Part shown: piece by piece, positions 59,654 to 64,000 of the stretch
Layout: the number at the start of each line of letters is the position of its first letter
How positions within the stretch are numbered: the stretch's first letter is position 1
Assembly (NCBI GenBank): GCA_027487775.1
Contig: JAIYCY010000025.1
Span: 335,692 to 399,691 of the forward strand
Direction: 5' to 3'
DNA length: 64,000 bases
Source: Planctomycetaceae bacterium
GTDB taxonomy: Bacteria; Planctomycetota; Phycisphaerae; Tepidisphaerales; Tepidisphaeraceae
Translations under genes and position numbers: made by a program
Notes under the pieces: generated by a model
The model's database searches: none
What the model was told of the DNA's origin: nothing
The model's input: the letters and a program-made list of their open reading frames with translations, nothing else

Positions 59654-61696
59654 TCACTTCCGATCCACGGTGCTTGTCGGCCAATCGTCGGTGCGGAACG
59701 GGAACGCGGGCAGGCCGGACGCATTGATGAGATTGGCGTCGACCGGATCGTTAATGAAGGCATATCGAACCGCGCGTGGATCGGCAACGCCAGCGGCGGA
59801 AACGACGAGTTCATCGCCCTCGATCTCTGCAACTGCGGGGACGAATACCCGGTCTGTTCCGGCAATCTGCAGCCCGCCGACCGGTTTTCCGTCGCGTGTG
59901 CGAAGCCCAACAGCATGGTTGAGCGTGATCCGAATCTTTGCTCCGTCGATTCGCATGGATTGATAGCGTGGCCCGGTATCGGCGACGTCGATCCCGTAGA
60001 CCCTTCGCAGCGCAGAAAGCGCGAGTCGCGATCCGATGTCACGCTTGTTGCGTGGATGCACGTCCTGGCTCTCACCCACGTCATAGTTCGCTGTGATGAA
60101 AACTCGAGGATCGCCGATGGAAGTCAGCATTTGGGCCTCGCGAAGCTCCGCCCATTCGGTGTTGGTCTCTCCGCTGGCGCGCCAATTGGGAAGCTGAACG
60201 AGCACAAAGGGAAGATCAGATTGACCCCATCGATCGCGCCAACTCTTGATCATCAACGGAAGCAACCGTCGATATGCAAAGGCACGACCGGCATCCTGTT
60301 CGCCCTGATACCAAAGCACCCCACGCAGGCCAAAGGGTGCGATCGGATGGATCATGCCGTTATACAGATATGAACTCACCGCGTGCTTGGTTCCCTTGGG
60401 CGTCTTTGGACGAGCCGCGGCAGCATCCTTGGAAAGCGGATCAAAGGCGCGTTCGATCTTCACCTTCAGCTTGGCATCGATGTCGGTCACGCCGATGCCC
60501 GAAAAGCCCAGCGCCAGCGGATCACGCTTGAGCGTCTCGCCTGAGCCGTCAGGCGTCCGGATTCGGATGGCGATGACGTTCACGCCTTCACGCACGAGTC
60601 GCCCCGGGACCTGATAAGCGCGGTAGCGGTGATAAAACTCCGGCGGTTCTGTCCCGCTTTCGCCGAGTTTCTCGCCGTTGAAGTACGTCACTTCGTACAT
60701 GTCGTCGAGCGAGCCGAGATCTAGCCTGAAGTCCCGACCCGCGACCCTTGCAGGAAGATTGACTTCCTTTCGCATCCAGACGATCCCGCCGTTGCCCATA
60801 CCCTGCCCGCCGAAACTGACTTCCCGCCACTTCTGCCTGAGCCTCGCATCCGTCCAGTCGCTGGTGTCGTGCTCAGGCAAATGCCATCCCTCAGACTCGC
60901 CTGTGTTACCCGGATCGGTCCGACCGTTAGCCTCTTCCCAGGCACGGATCAATGCAGGGAACGCCTCGATCTGCCCGGGCAATCGCTCGAAGTTTGCGAT
61001 CTGCTGTCGCATACGAAACGCAAAGTCGGCGTCGCCGGAAAGATGAGATGCGGCCGCCCAGCTTTCGGCACTCGTTCCGCCCCATGAGCTGTGGATCAGC
61101 CCGATTGGAACCTTAAGCTCCTCACGCAGTTTTGATGCAAAGTAATAACCGACCGCTGTGAAGTTCGAGACGCTGCGTGGGTCGCAACTCACCCAAGTGA
61201 CTTGCGTGTTGTCGGCGGGCACTTCCGACGGAGTCCGGGCGATCGCGGCGTGCCGGATCATCGGATCGGTAGCGGCGGTCAGGTCAACTGCATATTCGGT
61301 CCCACGCAGGCTTCCCATCAGGAATGCCATGTTTGACTGACCCGAGCAGAGCCACACATCGCCGATCAGCACGTCTTTGAGTTCGATGCGATTGGAACCA
61401 CGCACCACCATGACATGAGGCCCGCCGGCGGACAGATTGTTCAGCTCAGCAAGGAACTTACCTTGATCATCCGCGACGGTGCGCGCGATCTGCCCCGCAA
61501 ACTCGACGGTCACTTCTTCGCCCGGCGAGGCCTTGCCCCAGACGGGTATCCCATTGCCGCGCTGAACCACCATTCCATCGCCGAACATTCCATTCAACTG
61601 CACTTCCGCGTGCCCTCGAGCCACAAGGCCCATCAACATCGCGAGGGCTGGCACCACCGCACACAGCAAGGAGGACGAAGATTTAGGCGTGGGCAT
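59654..61696 (-). CDS. Sialate O-acetylesterase-type carbohydrate esterase (secreted)
   Basis: The 680-residue product has a signal peptide (SLLCAVVPALAMLMGLVARG, HA). The family landmarks are WLCSGQSNM with nucleophile Ser121, GLIHSSWGGTSAESWAA, LWYQGEQD and the Asp-His motif QDVHPRNKRDIGSRLA. A galactose-binding-like beta insert (about 270-390) contains the FGGQGMGNGGIVWMRKEV stretch. The family removes acetyl groups from sialic acids or from acetylated hemicelluloses and other polysaccharides; here an acetylated algal-type or bacterial polysaccharide is more likely than sialic acid. ATG 61696 has AAGGAG 7 bases upstream. It is divergent from the second LacI gene. Confidence 0.9.
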   Translation of the reverse strand: MPTPKSSSSLLCAVVPALAMLMGLVARGHAEVQLNGMFGDGMVVQRGNGIPVWGKASPGEEVTVEFAGQIARTVADDQGKFLAELNNLSAGGPHVMVVRGSNRIELKDVLIGDVWLCSGQSNMAFLMGSLRGTEYAVDLTAATDPMIRHAAIARTPSEVPADNTQVTWVSCDPRSVSNFTAVGYYFASKLREELKVPIGLIHSSWGGTSAESWAAASHLSGDADFAFRMRQQIANFERLPGQIEAFPALIRAWEEANGRTDPGNTGESEGWHLPEHDTSDWTDARLRQKWREVSFGGQGMGNGGIVWMRKEVNLPARVAGRDFRLDLGSLDDMYEVTYFNGEKLGESGTEPPEFYHRYRAYQVPGRLVREGVNVIAIRIRTPDGSGETLKRDPLALGFSGIGVTDIDAKLKVKIERAFDPLSKDAAAARPKTPKGTKHAVSSYLYNGMIHPIAPFGLRGVLWYQGEQDAGRAFAYRRLLPLMIKSWRDRWGQSDLPFVLVQLPNWRASGETNTEWAELREAQMLTSIGDPRVFITANYDVGESQDVHPRNKRDIGSRLALSALRRVYGIDVADTGPRYQSMRIDGAKIRITLNHAVGLRTRDGKPVGGLQIAGTDRVFVPAVAEIEGDELVVSAAGVADPRAVRYAFINDPVDANLINASGLPAFPFRTDDWPTSTVDRK

Positions 61697-61905
61697 AACT
61701 GATCTCCTTAGGGATGATTGCGCTCGGGGCGACACGGGCCTTCACAGCCGACATTCACGACCCTCCGCCGGGCCATACGAACGTCGGGAAAATTTGGGAA
61801 AGACCCAAACAGCCCTTCTGTGTGATCTTCGCAAATGGCAGATGAAACACAATTATTTACGGAAAAATCGCCAGATTCCACAGATGAATAAACCATGGGA
61901 ATATG

Positions 61906-61934
61906 TTGACAAATCATGGCAACCGGTTAGATAT
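61906..61934 (+). promoter_or_regulatory. Candidate promoter and operator of the second LacI gene
   Basis: TTGACA (61906-61911) with 17 bases and AGATAT (61929-61934) may be a sigma-70 promoter. AACCGGTT (61921-61928), a palindrome with the central CG usual for LacI-family operators, sits at the end of the spacer. This suggests autoregulation. The promoter overlaps two upstream ATG codons, which supports the downstream start at 61960. Confidence 0.4.
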
Positions 61935-61959
61935 GGGGCGGCGTCCCGGGAGGAAGGCG

Positions 61960-63042
61960 ATGGCAGCGTCGATCATTCAGTTGTCTGAGCGTGCGGGCGT
62001 TTCGAAGTCGACGGTATCTCGCGTCTTGAACGATGATCCGCGCGTTTCGAAACAAGCGGTGCAGGCGGTGCGCGCTGCTGCGGCGGAACTCGGTTACACC
62101 GGGCCGCTCCGACCGGGCAGGCCGAAGGGAACCCGCAACGGCGTCCGGAAGCGTTCGGTTGCCCTTCTTTTCCCCGATCCCAACCCGGCCGCGCTTCGAA
62201 CTGTACTGAGTGCCCGTCTGATTCTCGGTATCGAATCAACCCTGCGCGAAGCTGGCCTTTCGCTGATCGTGACGGGCCTGACCGCTTCCCATCGGCTTCC
62301 CGTTTGTCTTGAGCAAGGGCTTGTCGACGGGTTCATCATGCGTGGCGCAGTGCTTGATCGATCGCGATTTTCCCTGATCGAGCAATGCCCCGTGCCAGCA
62401 CGGGTCTACCTCTTCGAGCCCCGATCTCCGCTTGGCTCGGGATGGGACGTCGTGTTCGAAGACAACGATGAAATCGCAGCGATGGCTGCACGATGGCTCG
62501 CCGATCGAAATGCAAAGAGGGTTCTCTGTGTCAATCGGATCCCCACACACCCGTCGCTGCGCCATCGCTGTCAGGCACTGGTCTCGCAGCTTTCGTCAAA
62601 CTCTACCAAGGTTCATGTTCTCAGCACCGACCAACCTCTGATCGAACCTCTCCGTTACGCGCTCGGCCAACTCGACGGCAAGCCCGATGGGGTCTTTATC
62701 ACCGGCCCGGACGATTCGGTTGTGGAAACGTATCGCGCTCTGCGACATCTTGGAATCAAAGTCGGCGGCGCATCGAGCGAGTGCCCGCTGATCTCTTGCA
62801 ACAACGACCCGGATCGCCTCGCCACACTCGATCCTGATCTGCCGAACCTCGACATCCAGCCCGAAGCACTCGGACGCGCCGCGGCCGACATGCTTCTCTG
62901 GAGGCTCAAGCATCCCAAAGACCCGGCCCGTCGACTCACCCTCGCACCGGCACTCGTCCAACCTCGCCTTTCCGATTCCAACTTCGACCCAAGCCCTTCC
63001 CAAACATCAGTCCAAGCCCGCACGCATCTAGTCCAGGCATGA
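61960..63042 (+). CDS. LacI-family transcriptional regulator
   Basis: The 360-residue protein has an N-terminal LacI helix-turn-helix (IIQLSERAGVSKSTVSRVLN, DDPRVSKQAVQAVR) and hinge region followed by a sensor domain of the periplasmic-binding-protein fold (VALLFPDPNPAALRTVLSAR). ATG 61960 is favoured by GGGAGGAAGG directly upstream and by the promoter at 61906-61934; ATG codons at 61903 and 61933 are alternatives. Its C-terminal block LATLDPDLPNLDIQPEALGR is close to that of the regulator at 50440, so the two are paralogues. It is divergent from the esterase and precedes a prepilin gene, the same kind of neighbours as the first LacI. Confidence 0.92.
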   Translation: MAASIIQLSERAGVSKSTVSRVLNDDPRVSKQAVQAVRAAAAELGYTGPLRPGRPKGTRNGVRKRSVALLFPDPNPAALRTVLSARLILGIESTLREAGLSLIVTGLTASHRLPVCLEQGLVDGFIMRGAVLDRSRFSLIEQCPVPARVYLFEPRSPLGSGWDVVFEDNDEIAAMAARWLADRNAKRVLCVNRIPTHPSLRHRCQALVSQLSSNSTKVHVLSTDQPLIEPLRYALGQLDGKPDGVFITGPDDSVVETYRALRHLGIKVGGASSECPLISCNNDPDRLATLDPDLPNLDIQPEALGRAAADMLLWRLKHPKDPARRLTLAPALVQPRLSDSNFDPSPSQTSVQARTHLVQA

Positions 63043-63111
63043 TCGATCGCACAAAGTACCGACCTTCTCGATGCATCGTCCCCAACGCTCCATTCAACCC
63101 GAGGTGCCAAT

Positions 63112-64000
63112 ATGATCCATAATCCATCTCGCGATCCGCGAATCCAGATCGCATCCAGCAAGGCATCGGGCAGATATGCACGGCATCGTGAGGCCTTTAC
63201 GCTTGTGGAGTTGCTTGTTGTCATCGGCATCATTGCGGTGCTGGTGTCGCTTCTCCTGCCAGCGCTCGGTCGGGTTCGATTTCAGGCCAACGAACTCAAG
63301 TGCCTTTCGAACATCAGACAAATCGCACTCGCTGTTCAGGCCTATGCGGCGGACAACCGGGGTTTCCTCCCGCGGTTTCAGGCATCCAATGGCGGGGGCG
63401 TGCAGAACGTACCGAACCAGACCTACACCAACACGCCCGCAGGATCAGTGCCTGTCGGTAAATCGGTAGGTGATCCCGCCAAATGGCCCGGCGACTGGAC
63501 CTTCCTCATCTTCAAGTACACAGGTCGCACAACAAGCGTCTACACGTGTCCACTCCGACAATGGAAGACGCTGCGTAACGACTCGTTCGTTGCAGACAAT
63601 GGCGTTCGCTACGACCGACCGCTCGTCAGTTATCGCGTCAACGGAGCGACCCTCGCCAATGCGGACGCTGGCGTACTCAGCTTCACGCCCACCAACGCCT
63701 CCAACTTCGCCGCCGACGTTTCGCGACCCTTCGGGCCCGTCTATCGAAACATCAACGGGCAACTCGTCGACACCGAAGAAACCCTCAACATCGGCCGTAT
63801 CGCACCCGACACCATCCTCGCCACAGAATGTGTCCGCAGAAACGCCGGCACTGGCGCAACCGCCAGCATCGGCGAACTCTCCGCGACCGTCTTCACCAAC
63901 GGCCCGAGCGTCGGCATCACCTCCATCTCGACCTCAAGCCACAACTTCAAATCCGCTTCCTTCGCCTTCTTCGACGGACATGCCGAAACCATCCGAACCG
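63112..64000 (+). CDS. Prepilin-like protein (partial, 3' end outside window)
   Basis: From ATG 63112 the frame is open to the window edge (296 codons). A leader of about 28 residues precedes AFTLVELLVVIGIIAVLVSL, the prepilin cleavage site and helix. KCLSNIRQIALAVQAYAADN follows, then a region with tyrosine/aspartate-rich pseudopilin-like sequence, and near the edge FAFFDGHAE, the H-X9-DG signature. It resembles the protein at 46524-47381 in layout and motifs. It follows the second LacI gene by 69 bases on the same strand. The end of the protein is just outside the window, as FFDGHAE usually lies 20-60 residues from the end. Confidence 0.88.
   Translation, partial: MIHNPSRDPRIQIASSKASGRYARHREAFTLVELLVVIGIIAVLVSLLLPALGRVRFQANELKCLSNIRQIALAVQAYAADNRGFLPRFQASNGGGVQNVPNQTYTNTPAGSVPVGKSVGDPAKWPGDWTFLIFKYTGRTTSVYTCPLRQWKTLRNDSFVADNGVRYDRPLVSYRVNGATLANADAGVLSFTPTNASNFAADVSRPFGPVYRNINGQLVDTEETLNIGRIAPDTILATECVRRNAGTGATASIGELSATVFTNGPSVGITSISTSSHNFKSASFAFFDGHAETIRT

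Noticed and set aside
59351-60373. 340-codon plus-strand frame
   Set aside because: Antisense of the sialate O-acetylesterase gene, no start signal.

Overview
The window looks like part of a planctomycete chromosome, most likely from the Phycisphaerae. It is GC-rich, roughly 57-70% by line. It carries the PEP-CTERM and LEPR-XLL surface-protein signals, dockerin-type repeats, H-X9-DG-type prepilins, ECF sigma factors paired with a Ser/Thr kinase, and a giant secreted-protein gene. No tRNA, rRNA, CRISPR array, IS element or phage gene was found. The organism call is an inference from these gene families.

Bases 1-20,760 are mostly housekeeping and regulatory genes: the cut-off end of yidD, a candidate structured RNA with a terminator, cysH-cysC (sulfate assimilation), hisD, pdxJ, an SRAP/YedK peptidase, an ECF sigma / putative anti-sigma / RTX-repeat block, trxB, an M50 metallopeptidase, an LD-carboxypeptidase, a NifA-like sigma-54 activator, spmA-spmB, and a two-domain glycosidase-like/SGNH esterase gene. 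The esterase gene is flanked by a diverged 162-bp copy of the 3' end of spmB. An ECF sigma factor and a kinase with TPR repeats follow, and they directly precede a giant gene.

Bases 20,905-36,960 are one gene for a protein of about 5,350 residues. It has an LEPR-XLL motif, dockerin-like loops at both ends, a subtilase-like domain with Glu where the catalytic His is expected, LamG and cadherin/Ig-like domains, and a cohesin-like domain near the C terminus.

Bases 37,355-64,000 look like a polysaccharide-degradation locus. It holds two heparinase II/III-type proteins, two mutually related proteins that I propose as an uncharacterised lyase family, a GH29 alpha-L-fucosidase, a sialate O-acetylesterase-type esterase, two PEP-CTERM beta-strand-repeat proteins, two prepilin-like proteins and two LacI-family regulators. 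A palindrome of the form TTACATGTAA (two exact copies, two with one mismatch) lies upstream of four of these transcription units and is a good candidate for the operator of one of the LacI proteins. Dockerin repeats with nearly the same FxDLLxLARNYN core occur in three proteins. I infer a surface-displayed system acting on a fucosylated, probably acetylated, uronate-containing polysaccharide. No sulfatase, transporter or exosortase gene lies in the window.
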